Assembly: GCA_036023115.1 (NCBI GenBank)
Contig: JAYKKT010000059.1
Coordinates: forward strand, 4,130,001 to 4,194,000
DNA length: 64,000 nucleotides
Direction of reading: 5' to 3'
DNA from: Brasenia schreberi
Taxonomy: Eukaryota; Streptophyta; Magnoliopsida; Nymphaeales; Cabombaceae
The translations under genes and the position numbers were made by a program. This document shows positions 11,116 through 26,100 of the stretch, in pieces (the stretch's first letter is position 1; each line of letters starts with the position of its first letter). The notes under the pieces are model-generated. The model was not told the origin of the DNA and searched no databases. It worked only from the letters and a program-made list of their open reading frames with translations.

Positions 11116-14100
11116 TCAGGCAAGCCATCCAAATAGCCCGCCGGAGCTCTGCCTGTGTTTTGCCTCCAAGGCAGCCTTCTCGGATGCCACTTTCTGGCGG
11201 CGAAGCAATTCTACTTCCTTTTGCAGTGCTTCCATGGATTGAAGTTTTTGCTGCAATTCAGCGACATCGACCTGCAGAATCAACAGCTATGAAACTTTGA
11301 AAGATTTCTTCCTCAGAATTAGAAAGAGTATCGTATAAAAATGGATATTCTTTTACACGTTTTAAATTTATTAGACTTTCACGTTTTTAGGTTACTTGGT
11401 GATACTTTGCACATCGAAAAACTTGAGCACTCCATCACATACAACAGATTTGAGGAAAGAATCAAATCTAAATGAAATAAGAGCAAACCTCCAGCTTGAA
11501 ACAACGTGACTGTTCGGCAGTAAGCTGACTACGGACAGATTGGAGTTCCTGCATAGCAAATCAACGATCAGAAAGCACTTCGAAACTTGTTAACAATTGA
11601 TACTGGAAAAGCATAATGTCTTGCCTGGGTAACTTCTGTAGTCCGTGTCTCAATTTCCGCAACATCTTGCTTCAACTTAACGGTCAACAACTGCTCCTTG
11701 GCTAGAGCCGCCTCCAGACTTTCATTCTCATCCTTGAGAGTTGCAATAAGCTGCTCTTCATTTTCCTTACTGTCAACATTCTGCAAGAGCTAACATGTTT
11801 CAGTCGCAAACTATCACTTCAGTAATATGTTAAGCAGTTTTCAGCCTCAGGAACGAAAATAAGTTGGGGATAACAATGGATTGGACATTTCTATATCCTA
11901 TCTGACTAAAAACTCAAACAAACTCAGCATCCAAAACCGTATTCAAATACTAACCAGATTCAGACTCACATTTTCTAAGATACATCAAATGAATTTAAAT
12001 ATGAATCTGTGTAAGAGCATTTTCTTGGGTTTGAGTTATATCTTCATACCGTATCGACTTATCCATTAAAAACCTTCACAAGAGAAGTCCATATGTCACA
12101 ATAAGAATCTTACCAGCAAAGGGGTTAGTTCAGCATTGTCCATGTAAATTTCTCGTATTTTTCCACCTTGAGTGGTTTCAGACTCCACATCCCTTGTGTC
12201 ATGTGTTGTAGGAGGCAAAGGAGCAACACTATCTGTTGCCGATGCATCCATCTTTGAGTGTAAGGTTGACTTATGGCTTGGTTTAAGAACATGGACCTAA
12301 CAAAACGAAGACAAAGGATTGTTATAACGTCCTTAAATGAATTCTGCTACCAGAGGAAAATATTATTCTGGGATTTACCTCATTACTGTAACGCCCGTTG
12401 TATCCACCAAACGCTATAAGAATGTCTTCCCCAGTATAAGAACCAACAACCAAGCTCAAACCCTATGGCAATACCAAATCCACAAATTGATATTAACAGA
12501 CAGATGATGATTAATTAGCAAACTGCATGAATGAACTAGTAATACAATTGATTCCAAAATTGGTAACTTCTACTCTAGTCAAATAAGATGGTGCTCCATG
12601 CCATCATGAAATAAGCAAGAGCCTTTCTTATTTGCAAATTGAAGACACGTTGTTTCAACATTGTCATCTATAGTTGCTAGAAGATTCCTATGAATCATGT
12701 TATTCACATTGCATTAGCAATCAAGTTATCCTATACCCTTACTGGTTGCAGGTAAAGTTTGTTAGTGCCTTAAAAGTTCTAACCAGTCGGGTGGTTTGTC
12801 ATTTTGGACTAGATCATGACCCAAATATTTCTAACAAGAATACCGAATTACCTAAATAATTGCAGCGTTTAGGTATCCAACCTATTTAAACAATTTAAAC
12901 TTATGGAAGCATGCCAAGTCACTGGAAGGCACTCTTCCTCCATATCATTCTACCATCCAATGCATGTGATATTGTCTTAAAATCTTAACCATGCGCGACT
13001 GCTCGTCAACACCCTTTGCCATAAACAAGAGAATATACAGGAGAAAAAAGGACTTCTCATTTTCTTCCGTCTAATTGATGAGGGAACTAGATTTACAGAA
13101 GATTTAGGTATATTATTTCTCTCACAAGGTATCTATGTTCCAGGACACCATAAACACCCGAACATCTATTGCATCCAGAATTCTAGTCAAACAACGGATA
13201 CAGTAGAATACAGCACAGGAAATAGAAATTACCTCACTTGCAAGTGGAACACGTCCTTGCACTGTAGTTACAACTGACCATGTCAGTGTTAACATGTTTA
13301 GAACAATTGTGTCCAAGGCCCCTGAAAAATTAGCATCTACAAGGTTATTGCCAACCCAAGAGAGAGAAATGAAGTATTTGCAAAATTTGGAGGAGCACAA
13401 TACCGTGCCTTCAATGCATCCGGAAAATTTTTTAATTGTCAAGCAACATAAGCACATAAAGAGGTGCATGAAACGCCCATTTTTATGTAGTATAGGAGGA
13501 AGATCCCCATAAAGTCGGTCAAAATGCGCCTTCAACATACAGGGGCCAGAACCATAAGTGCAATCAAAATAGACAGTAGATAACCAGTGGTCATGTTTAA
13601 AGTAGCTCATGATTCATCTTCCTGAATGAACTCCAATCTCATAGTTCTGACCATCAGTATAGCAACTGAAAAGAACTAACCCAAGAAGATATATTTTCCA
13701 GAATGAGATGACGATATGCCTAGCTGTCATGTATGTACCAACTTATGTAAGACAAATCTATCAAGATGTTCGAGACAACAGAAACTACAAAGTACAAATA
13801 CTTTTGTAAGAAGCTTTATGTCATAGCCATGAACAATTCATCTAATTTCACATATTTTGGTTGGTCCAAGAAGTTAGTATAGAACCATACGAGAAAATAG
13901 TAGGACCCTATGGTCAAGTGAAGACAACACTTACAGTTACTGGGACAAGCGTGGTCTTGAGAAAATACACATTGCAATGAGATACACTTAAAGCCTCATC
14001 ACAAGAAACAGACCTGAAGCAACAGTGCTCTCAAGATGGGTTGGTACTGGCCCAGGACATAGCTTTAGAAACGAGTTTTATTAAAAGGAAAACTGGAAAG

Positions 14101-17100
14101 GAAAAGCATCCTCCAGCCAAAGATTGGCAGAAGGCAGTCTATGTGCATGTGTGTGTATTTGACACCCAAACCAGTTCGCTCTGATCTTAAGACTGTCTGC
14201 ATGCATGTGTGTGCTCAAAACTCCTCGATTCTCGCAAGAACTTTGGATTTTGAATGACAAGGCTCCTCTTTCTCAAGTCAAAACATAGGAAAGTGAGATC
14301 TGGTGATTCTTCAGTTCACTTCACAATGTTCAACGCTTAAAACTTGTGCACAAGACAAATTTGTAAATTTCAACTCTGGAAATAGCAAACCAAAACAAGC
14401 GTGTGCACTCATACATTTTCACAACATGAATCTTAAACACAAACTGAAAGGCAATCATTTATTCAACTAATTCCAAAAGAAAGCAACCTTTTAAATTAGA
14501 TGAATTGACCAACCAAGGGTAGAATACGGTTTCTAGTTAACCATTGTACATCATTTAGTATGTTTCCAAAAGTCATTACAAACAAAGATGGTGTCATGTC
14601 GATGACAATATTTTTAGTGAATATCACTAATACCAAGGACAACTCCGCCCATGTAAGGGATCACCCTTGCATGACTGGTCCCAAGCCCGGATAAAGGAGG
14701 AGGGTTGTGTTAGGCTTCCAACAGACAGTATAAAACTTTGTCAGATTTTTATACCATGGATTATACAAATTATGAGCATTGCTTTGGGGCATCCCCGCCT
14801 AGCGATGCGCTGCAGAGCTCGAATGAAGTGAAAAGTAAGCAAGGGTCACTACACTTTCGAACAGATATAGTGAATCAATTGCAGAGAGGGTTCCCACAAC
14901 ATGAATGGGTGTGGATAAAGAAGCTAGTCATGCTACATTGTCGTCCGAATGTAGTGAATAAATTACAGAGAGGGTCTTCGCATTTTCAATATGGACGGAT
15001 GCGGAGGGTAAGGAAGCTAGTCCTAGATAATAAGATTCGTATTGGTTCTTGGAATATCGAAACATTGTCCGATAAGCTAATAGAGGTGGTAGATACTATG
15101 ATTCGGAGAAAGATTCATATTCTATGTTTACAAGAGACAAAGTGGGTTAGAAAAAAAGAAAAGGAGATTGAGGATTCAGGCAGTGTTGTCCGACGCGTAT
15201 CGTATCGCGTATCGCTGGGCTCCACGATACGGGCGTATCGTATCGTATCGTATCGTATCGTATCGTACTTTAATATTAAAAAACTATAAAAATTATTTAA
15301 AAAATCAATAAAATTAGTAAAAATCCGAAAAAAATCAAGAAAATTCTGGAAAATTTTGAAAAAATCTGGTAATTGCTTTAAATTCATATAATGCAAAGTT
15401 TAGCACAAATTGAACATTTAATATTGAACAATTGCATCCAAAATTATATATTTTGAATCAAAAAATGAAATATATTTATATTTTACATATTGTAAATTTG
15501 TATCAGGATCATTAACTAAATAATCTTCATCTTCTCCTTAATGATGTTGTTGTACTTCAAATTAATTCATGCAATGTCTTCTTCACTTAGGACTTAGGAG
15601 TGCATTTTCTTCATTATCTTCCATAATTCACTCATCTAATATATCAAAATTAACAAACTGCTATCTTTGTACATGTAGTTGTCATATTTGCTAATTTTCA
15701 TATGTGAGCAAAACAAAGAGCTCCATTTCTTTGATTATTGAGTCTATGACACCTTAATGATGTTATATTATTACTTGATAATGTCCCCTTTTTCTCTTAT
15801 TGGAGACTAGCTTTTTAACTAATGCATGAGCTTCATTTCTCACTTCATAGACTAAGTTAAGCCTCACACACATTGATCATGTTCAACTCAATGGAAGTCA
15901 TGTAACGTGAACCTTAAAATAGTGAAGTTGTGAAATCCCTACTCAATGAACCGAGAGAACTAAATGTTTTTAATTGTTTACAATCTTATGAAATTAGAAA
16001 CTGTTAGCAAAAATATACCTAAAAGTTGTAACAGAAAGGGAAATGATTTTGTCATAATTTTTTTTTATACATTATTTTTATTAAATAAATGAAATTATAA
16101 ACCCAAATTATAAGCATATTGGAGGATGCCTTTAAGGGAAGTGAAGAGAGGGAAAGAGAGGGCAGAAACATGCAAAAAAAATTTGAAAAAAAAAACTTTT
16201 TTGAAAAAAAAAAATTGAAAAAAAAAATTTTGGGCGTATCGCCCGTATCGGCGATACGGGCCCACGATACGATACGGGCCGTATCGTATCGTGGCTTCCC
16301 ACGATACGATACGGTGCGATACGGATAACACTGGATTTAGGTTTTAAATTATGGCACTCATGTAAGGAAAAGGCTCGAAACGGAGTTGGTATTATCATAA
16401 ATAAAGATTCAACGATATGGTGACCAAATCATCACGTTGCAATTAGTGTTAGGAGCATAGGTTTTGAATATAGTTTGTGCTTACACACCGCAAGTAGGCC
16501 TAGAAGATAGTATAAAGATGGCTTTTTGTGAAAAGTTAAATAAGGTGATTCAAAGAATTCTACAAAGGGAAATGATTTGTTTAGGAGGAGACTTAAATGG
16601 ACATGTCGGTAAAGAGGCATTAAAATATCAAGGTACTCATCGAAACTTGGGTTTTGGGGTAAATGAGGAAGGTAGGGAGATTTTAAATTTTGCTATGGTA
16701 TTTGATCGCTTTATAGACAATACAATCTTTAAAAAACAAGATGAACATTTAATTACTTATAAGAGTGTCTTATCACAAACACAAATTGATTACTTTATTT
16801 GTAGAAAAAAAGATAAAGTGTGTTGTAAAGATTGCAAGGTAATTCCAAGAGAAAGCTTAACCACCCAACATCGACTTTTAGTTATGGATTTACAAATAAA
16901 AAAATTGACAAAGAAGAAAAGAGTACATCGAGTTATTCGGACTAAATGGTGGAACCTCAAAAGCAAGAAAAAAGATATCTTTAAACAGAAAGTCCTTCAA
17001 AGAGATGCTTGAAATTATGTTGGTACACCTTGTGATATGTGGAACAATATGGCTATACATATTAGGAAAGTGGCGAAAGATGTGTTAGGTGAATCTAAGG

Positions 17101-20100
17101 GAGGTGTACCAAAACAAACAAACAAACAACAACTAAGCCTTTTCCCATACTAGACGGGGTCGGCTACATGGATTCTTTGTTTCCATATATCTCTATCATG
17201 TGCCATGTTAGCAGTTAACTCCCAATAAGCTAGATCATTCTTTATTGTTTCTTTCTAACACTTTTGTGGTCGTCCTGTACCTCTTTTAATACTTTCAAAA
17301 TCTAGTTTTTCTAACCTTCTTAGAGGTTCTTCTTTTGATCTTCTTTCTATATGTCCAAACCACCTTAAACGATATTCTCTCATTTTATCCTCTATTGGTG
17401 CTACACATAATTTATTTCTAATAACCTCATTATGTATATGGACTTTTTTTGTATACCACTCATCCATCTCAACATCTTCATTTCTGTCACAGACATCTTT
17501 TGTACATGTTGATGATTAACTGCCCAACACTCACAACCATAAAACAACATGGCAGGTCTAATTGATGCTCTATAATATTTACCTTTTACCTTTAATGGTA
17601 TCTTCTTATCACAAAGAATACTTGATGCTCCTCCCTATTTTAACCAACCAACATTAATTCTATGCGTAACATCTCCATCAATTCTTCAATAACTCTGAAA
17701 AATTGACCCTAGGTATTTAAAACTTTCCTTTTGGGGATGCAATGTGTGCCAATTTTAATTTCTATGTCCTATAAAGTAACCAAATGATCAAACTTACATT
17801 CCATATATTCTGTCTTTGTTCTACTAAGTCGGAGGCCTTTACTTTCTAATGTTTCTCTCCATAGTTCCAATTTTCTATTAACTTTTTCCTTAGACTCCTC
17901 CACTAACACAATGTCATTTGCAAATAACATATACCAAGGTACTTCATCTTTAATATGTTTTGTTAACTCATCAATCACCATTATAAATAAGTATGGACTT
18001 AAAGTTAATCCTTAATGTAACCCAATATTAACTTCAAAGAAGTCTGTCATTCCTTCATGAGTCCTCACACATGTTTTTGCACCATCGTATATGTCTCTTA
18101 TAAGGTTTATGTATGTCAATGGGATACTTCTTTTTTCCAAGGTTCTCCAAAGAACATCTCTCGGTATCCTATCATAAGCTTTTTCTAAATCAATAAATAT
18201 CTTGTGAAGGTTTTTCTTTTTTGCTCTAAAATGTTCCATAAGACGTCTCAAAAGGTGAATCGCTTCAACAGTAGATCTGCCTGTCATAAATCCAAATTGG
18301 TTCTCTGTTGTACTCGATACTTGTCTTAACCTATGTTTGATAATTATTTTCCAAAATTTCATAGTGTGGCTCATTAACTTGATACCCCGATAATTCGCAC
18401 AATTTTGAATGTCTCCCTTGTTCTTATATACGGGTATAAGTGTACATGCTCTCCATTCTTCGGGCATCTTTTGGTTTTTTCATATTTCATTAAATAGTCT
18501 TGTGAGCCAAGTGATTCCTATTTCTCCTAGTATTTTCCAAACTTAGGAATATTATTATGGTCCTACCGATTTACTACCCTTCATATGTTTAAGAGCCTCT
18601 TTGACTTCATTCTTTTGAATACGTCGGTAGAAATTGTGGTTTATATACTTTTCTCACTTGGCTAAATCTCCTAAGCTAATACTAACATCTTTATTTTCAT
18701 TAAAAAGATTATAAAAATAGTTTTTCCATCTATTTCTTATATCATCATTTGTCACTAGAATTTTTTCATCCTCGTCTTTTATGCATCTAACATAATTAAG
18801 ATCTTTAGTCTTCTTATCTCTAGCCCTATCTATCCTAAAAATATCTCTTTCACCCTCTTTTGAGTTGAGTTTTTTATATAAGTCCTCCCAAATCTTAGCT
18901 TTTGCTTCACTAACGGCCTTTTTTGCTTCCTTCTTTGCTTTCTTATAAGCTTCTAAAGTTTCACTAGTTTTCTTAGCATAACGTAATTTGTAACATGCCC
19001 TCTTTGCCTTGATTTTATTTTGTACTACTTCACTCCACCACCAAGCTTCTTTTTGTGCCGGTACACCTCCCTTAGATATCCCTAACACCTCTTTCGCCAC
19101 TTTCCTAATATGTATAGCCATATTGTTCCACATATCAGAGGGTGTGCCAACATAATTCCAAACATCTCCTTGAAGGACTTTCTGGTTAAATATATCTTCT
19201 TTCTTGCTTTTGAGGTTCCACCATTTAGTCTGAATAGCTCGATGCACTCTTTTCTTCTTTGTCCATTTTTTTATTTTAAAATCCGTAACTAAAAGTCGAT
19301 GTTGGGTGGTTAAGCTTTCTCATGGAATTACCTTGCAATCTTTACAACACGCTCTATCTTTTTTTCTACAAATAAAGTAATCAATTTGTGTTTGTGATAA
19401 GCCACTCTTATAAGTAATTAAATGTTCATCTCGTTTTTTGAAGATTGTATTGACTATAAAGAGATCAAATAACATAGCAAAATTTAAAATCTCCCTACCT
19501 TCCTCGTTTATATCCCCATAACCAAAGTTTCCATGAATCCCTTGATATCTTAATGCCTCTTTACTGACATGTCCATTTAAATCTCCTCCTAAACAAATAT
19601 CTCCCTTTGTGGAATCTTTTGAAACACCTTATCTAACTCTTCCCAAAAAACTGTCTTTATACCATCTTCTAGTCCTACTTGGGGTGCGTAAGCACAAACT
19701 ATATTCAAAACCTCTGCTCCTAACACTAATTTCAATGTCATGATTCGGTCACCATATCGTTGTATGTCTACTACACTCTCCTTTAAATCTTTATTTATTA
19801 TAATACCAACTCCGTTTCGGGCCTTTTCTTTACCTGAGTACCATAATTTAAAACCAGTATCCTCTATCTCCTTTGCTTTTTCTCCAACCCATTTTGTCTC
19901 TTGTAAACATAGAATATGAATCTTTCTCCGAATCATAGTATCTACCACCTCCATTAGCTTACCCGATAATGTTCCGATATTCCAAGAACCAATACGAATT
20001 TTATTATCTAGGACTAGCTTCCTTACCCCCCGCATCCGTCCATAATCAAAATGCGGAGACCCTCTCTGAAAATTTTTCACTACATTCGGGCGGCAATGTA

Positions 20101-23100
20101 GTGGGACTAACTTCTTTACCCACACCCGTCCATGATGTGGGAACCCTCTCTGCAATTGATTCACTACATTCGGGCGAAAATGTAGTGGCCCTTGCTTACT
20201 TCTTACTGCATTCAAGCTCTGCAGCACGTCGCTAGGCGGGGACACCCCAAAGCAATGCTCATAATTTTTGTAATCCATGTTGTAGAAATCCGACGAAGTT
20301 TTACGCTAGCTGTCGGAAGCCTAACACAACCCTCCTCCTTTATCCGGGCTTGGGACCGGCAATGCAAGGGTGATCCCTTACATGGGCGGAGTGAAGTAGT
20401 GCAAAATAAAATCAAGTCAAAGAGATTATGTTACAAATTACATCATGCTAAGAAAACTAGTGAAACTTTATAGGCTTATAAGAAAGCAAAGAAGGAAGAA
20501 AAAAAGCCGTCAGTGAAGCAAAAGCTAAAATTTGGGAGGATTTATATAAAAAAAACTCAACTCAAAAGAGGGCGAAAGAGATATTTTTAGGATAGCTAGG
20601 GCTAGAGATAAAAAAACTAAAGATCTGATCTTAATTCTGTTAGATGCATCAAAGATGAGGATGAAAAAATTCTAGTGACAAATGATGATATAAGAAATAG
20701 ATGGAAAAACTATTTTTATAAGATTTTTAATGAAAATAAAAATGTTAGTATTAGCTTAGGAGAGTTAGCCAAATCAGAAAAGTATATGAACCACAATTTC
20801 TACCGGCGTATTAAAAAAAGAACGAAGTCAAAGAGGCTCTTAAACATATGAAGGGTAGTAAATCGGTAGGACCATACAATATTCCCATAGAAGTTTAGAA
20901 AATCCTAGGAGAAATAAGAATCACTTGGCTCACAAGACTATTTAATGAAATATGGAGAAACCAAAAGATGCCAAAGGAATGGAGAGCGAGTACACTTATA
21001 CCCATATATAAGAACAAGGGAGACATTCAAAATTGTGCGAATTATCGGGGTATCAAGTTAATGAGCCACACTATGAAATTTTGGAAAATAATTATCAAAC
21101 ATAGGTTAAGACAAGTATCGAGTACAACAGAGAACCAATTTGGATTTATGACAGGCAGATCTACTGTTGAAGCGATTCACCTTTTGAGACGTCTTATGGA
21201 ACATTTTAGAGCAAAAAAGAAAAACCTTCACAAGATATTTATTGATTTAGAAAAAGCTTATGATAGGATACCGAGAGATGTTCTTTTGGAGAACCTTGGA
21301 AAAAAGAAGTATCCCATTGACATACATAAACCTTATAAGAGACATGTACGATGGTGCAAAAACATGTGTGAGGACTCATGAAGGAATGACAGACTTCTTT
21401 GAAGTTAATATTGGGTTACATTAAGGATTAACTTTAAGTCCATACTTATTTATAATGGTGATTGATGAGTTAACAAAACATATTAAAGATGAAGTACCTT
21501 GGTATATGTTATTTGCAAATGACATTGTGTTAGTGGAGGAGTCTAAGGAAAAAGTTAATAGAAAATTGGAACTATGGAGAGAAACATTAGAAAGTAAAGG
21601 CCTCCGACTTAGTAGAACAAAGACAGAATATATGGAATGTAAGTTTGATCATTTGGTTACTTCATAGGACATAGAAATTAAAATTGGCACACATTGCATC
21701 CCCAAAAGGAAAGTTTTAAATACCTAAGGTCAATTTTTCAGAGTTATGGAAGAATTGATGGAGATGTTACGCATAGAATTAATGTTGGTTGGTTAAAATA
21801 GGGAGGAGCATCAAGTATTCTTTGTGATAAGAAGATACCATTAAAGGTAAAAGGTAAATATTATAGAGCAGCAATTAGACCTGCCATGTTGTTTTATGGT
21901 TGTGAGTGTTGGGCAGTTAATCATCAACATGTACAAAAGATGTCTGTGACAGAAATGAAGATGTTGAGATGGATGAGTGGTCATACAAAAAAAGTCCATA
22001 TACATAATGAGGTTATTATAAATAAATTATGTGTAGCACCAATAGAGGATAAAATGAGAGAATATCGTTTAAGGTGGTTTGGACATATAGAAAGAAGATC
22101 ATGTAAGAAGGTAGAAAAACTAGATTTTGAAAGTATTAAAAGAGGTACAGGACGACCACAAAAGTGTTAGAAAGAAACAATAAAGAATGATCTAGCTTAT
22201 TGTGAGTTAACTGCTAACATGGCACATGATAGGGCTATGTGGAAACAAAGAATCAATATAGCCAACCCCGTCTAGTATGGGAAAAGGCTTAGTTGTTGTT
22301 GTTGTTGTTGTTGTTGTATCAGTAATACCCAACTACAATCAGATAACAGTTACTTTACTGTATCCGCTTAATATGTTTCAGTCGGTGGGATATCCTAACC
22401 AAACCTCACATGCTGGCAATCGTACCATGCGAGGTGTCAGTTGCACTTTGATAGGCATCAGAGAAGTGTGTCAAGAAAGAAGATAATAGCTAATAAAGGT
22501 CCTATTCAAAGACATACCACTTCGATTATCTCCTCCACCAACCATAAACCAATTCTCGCCTATAGTTACACCTGCGTGCCCTGCTCTTGGTGATGGGATA
22601 GTACCCTGTACTCTAGGTCTTGTCCACTCCGTCTGCAAAAATATCGGTGTGCGTAATTGTTTTCTTCTAGCAGGTTTATTCAAAACTAAAGCTGGTCAAC
22701 CAGATATCTCATACGCTCTGCAGATCAAGAACATGCAAGTCATTCAAACATGTAGCATGGGAACCACCACCAAATATCAATAAGTAACGCTCAGCATGCA
22801 CCGCAGCAACATGATGTGACCTTGGAGAAGGAGGTGTACCCCTGCAACACAAAGAAATACAGAATTTTAGATCAGTCAGACTGCATTTCGGAAAGTAGCA
22901 TAAGACCTTGGGTAATAACATGACTTAATAGGAAAGACAATGCTATACTAAGCATAAGCATACCAAAAGTGGAAAAGAGATGATCTATTTGTCGCATGTT
23001 ATGGTTATGACATGACATTATGTTGTTCATTTCTTTTTTTGTTACATGGGAGGTCGATGCCAGGTATTCATGCCCTGGGCTTCGAACTCATGACCTTCAT

Positions 23101-26100
23101 CTTGTGAATCCAGTCTCCTGCCAGGTGAGCTAATGCTCTGAATGTGATACTTTATTTGTTACTATGTGAAGCTTATGTGCACAGACATACACATTATCGA
23201 GGCCGATATGCTAAGATGCAAACTCATGCTCACACAAGAAAACTCTGCCTCATAAAAGATCTTCCATTAGCCATTTTTCTTTTAAAGATTTAGAGATCAT
23301 ATCACCAAAGAGAAAAAAGAAAAGACATTTCTCTGATTCTCCATCGACATTATATTGGACAACAAACCTTGGCATATATATATATATATATACATGCATG
23401 TATGCTGATGCTAATCTATGAAGCTTATCTTAGATCCCTATAACTTGTATTAGGCCTCCACTGCAATCAAAATGAAGATTAACACATCTCATTGACTGAC
23501 TCCACCAACTGCATTTTCTCAAAATTTACAATACATACAGCCAGCTGAGTGACAAAATGCATGCATCACTGAAACAGCGTCATATCGAAGAGCAAGCGCA
23601 TCCATGAAATTTAAACATTAGTACGGGGTCATTCAAACTAGAACTTCTTAACATCAAACAGGTAAAGGCAGGTGCCCCTTCAAGAAAAGGTCTGGCATCA
23701 ACAAATCCAAAGGTCTACATGGATGCTAAAACTTTTGCAATATTGGGACCAGTGGGATCTATTTCACCCACAATTTTCTTAAAATAGGATGAAAATAAGA
23801 TTGCAGAGTCATATTTCAGTCTCCAACAATGGAGATAATCAAATCATGCTAGTACTGGTACAAGCTGGAGACTACTAATGGTTTTCCTAGGATATTGCAG
23901 AATCCTTAAGCATACATATATGAAGGCTTTAAGAATTAAGTGCCTCAGCAATCCTAGTCGTCCAACTTACATGGAATCTATTTTGTCCCAGGTCATTGTC
24001 TCCAAATCTAGAATGTGAAGATCATTTAGGAGAGACCGCTTGTTGTCCTCGCCACCAAACAGGACCAGCGTTGATCCTACAAGGTTAACAGACTGACCTC
24101 CACGGGAAACCTGGGAGGAAGAAATCAGAAAATAAATGCCTACACAAACATTTTCAGGAAATATATAAAACTGTCATTTTGAAGGATGCAGAAAGTCAAC
24201 AACCATGACCGTCAGAGCGAAACAGAAGAGTTAAATTCCTTGTACTGGAATGAATCAAGAAAAATAAAGTAAGCCTTGAACATATCAAAATAGAAGAATT
24301 AGGGTTTGGGGGCAAAAGTTTATGAAAAGCAAGAAAGTCCATCTGAGTAATTCATGTCGTACAATACTGTCACATCTACAGTACCAAAGGAGAGATCACT
24401 AACAAGAATTTGGCACATGGTCGAACATAAATGGTGGTGCCGTTTTGAAAAGTTCTTGATATAACTATCACATAAACCAACCACAACAACAACACCTAAG
24501 CCTTTTCTCATACTAGATGAGGTTGACTACATGCGTTTTTGTTTCCATAGAGCCCTATCATGTTCCATGCTGGCAGTTAACTCAACATAAGCTAGATCAT
24601 TCTTTCCAACACTTTTGTAGCCTTCCTCTTTCTCTTTTAACATTTTTACAATCTAGTTTTTCATACTTTCTTATTGGAGCTTCCTTTAGTCGTCTTTCTA
24701 CATGTTAAAACCATCTTAAACGGTTTCTCCTCATTTTATCCTCTATTGGTGCCACTCTTAATTTGTTTCTAATAACCTCATTATGTATACAATCTTTAAT
24801 GGTATCTTCTTGTTGCTAGTGTACATATTGATGATTAACTAGCCAATACTCAAAAGAACCATAAAACATGACAGGTCTAATTATTGCTCTATAATATTTA
24901 CCTTTTAACTTTAATGGTAACTTCTTGTCACAAAGAATACATGATGCTCCTCTCTATTTTAACCAACCTGCATTAATTCTATGCATAACATCTCCATTAA
25001 TTCTTTCATCACTCTGACCCTAGGTATTTAAAACTTTTTTTTTGAGCCAATTTTAATTTCTATGTCCTCTGAAGTAACCAAATGATCAAACTTACATTTC
25101 ATATATTCTGTCTTTGTTCTACTAAGTCAGAAGCCTTTACTTTCTAATGTTTCTCTCCATAGTTCCAATTTTCTATTTTTTTTCTTAGACTCCTCCACTA
25201 ACACAATGTCATTTGCAAATAGCATACACCAAGGTACTTCATCTTCAATATATTTTGTTAACTCATCAATTACCATTATAAATAAGTATGAACTTAAAGT
25301 TGATCCTTGATGTAACCCAATATTAACTTCAAAGAAGTATGTCATTCCTTCACGAGTCCTCACACATGTTTTTACAGCATCCTACATGTCTCTTATAAGG
25401 TTTATCAATGAGATACTTTTTTTTCCAAGATTCTCCAAAGAACATCCCTTGGTACCCTATCATAAGTTTTTTCTAGATTAATAAATATCATGTGAAGGTT
25501 CTTCTTTTTTACTCTAAAATATTTCATGTCTCAATAGGTGAATCTTTTCAATGGTAGATCTATCGGGCATGAATCCAAATTGATTATGTGTTGTATTTGA
25601 TAATTGTCTTAACCTATGTTCAAAAGTTCTTTCCCATAATTTTAGAGTATGACTCGTTAATTTGATACCTTGATAATTCGCACAATTCGGGATGTCTCCC
25701 TCTTTCTTGTATATGAGTATAAGTATATTTGCTCTCCATACCTCAGGCATTTTTTGGTTTCTTTATATTTTATTAAATAGTCTTTATGAACCGAGTGATA
25801 CCTGTCTTTTCTAGAATTGTTCATACTTCTATAGGAATATTATTTGGTCTAACAGATTTACAAACCTTAATATGTTTAAGAGCCTCTTTGACTTCATTCT
25901 TTCAAATACGTTGGTAAAAATTAATGAATTTGACAAAGATTAAATAACATAAAATTGAAAGATTGATGGAAGATGGAATCGAGTGTGCTGGTTGAACTTG
26001 TAGCCACCACCCCCTTTCTCTTTCTTCTTCTATGTTTCTCAATATAATCCGCTAATAGGGTTTTCACCTTTATAACCAGCATTACACTCTAATTTATTAT

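Larger units (their letters stand above)
14635..22316 (+). mobile_element. RTE LINE A, near full length, split by a hAT-like element and by LINE B
   Basis: LINE A occupies 14635-15180, 16342-17115 and ~20390-22316. Together these give about 3.25 kb, with an APE-type endonuclease (SWNIET, LQETKW, YTPQVG, GGDLNGHVGKE, QIDYF, HRLLV) and an RT (GFMTGRSTVEAI, FIDLEKAYDRIPRDVL, FANDIVLVEES). It ends with the conserved 3' signal and (TTG)n. Flanks carry a 13-bp target duplication with one mismatch (14622-14634 TATCACTAATACC; 22317-22329 TATCAGTAATACC). It lies in intron 12 of the acyl-CoA-binding gene, antisense to that gene. Stops and frameshifts make it non-functional. Confidence 0.9.

Noticed and set aside
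15230..15270. CRISPR-like or satellite array
   Set aside because: The short TATCG tandem is part of the subterminal region of the hAT-like element; there are no spacers.
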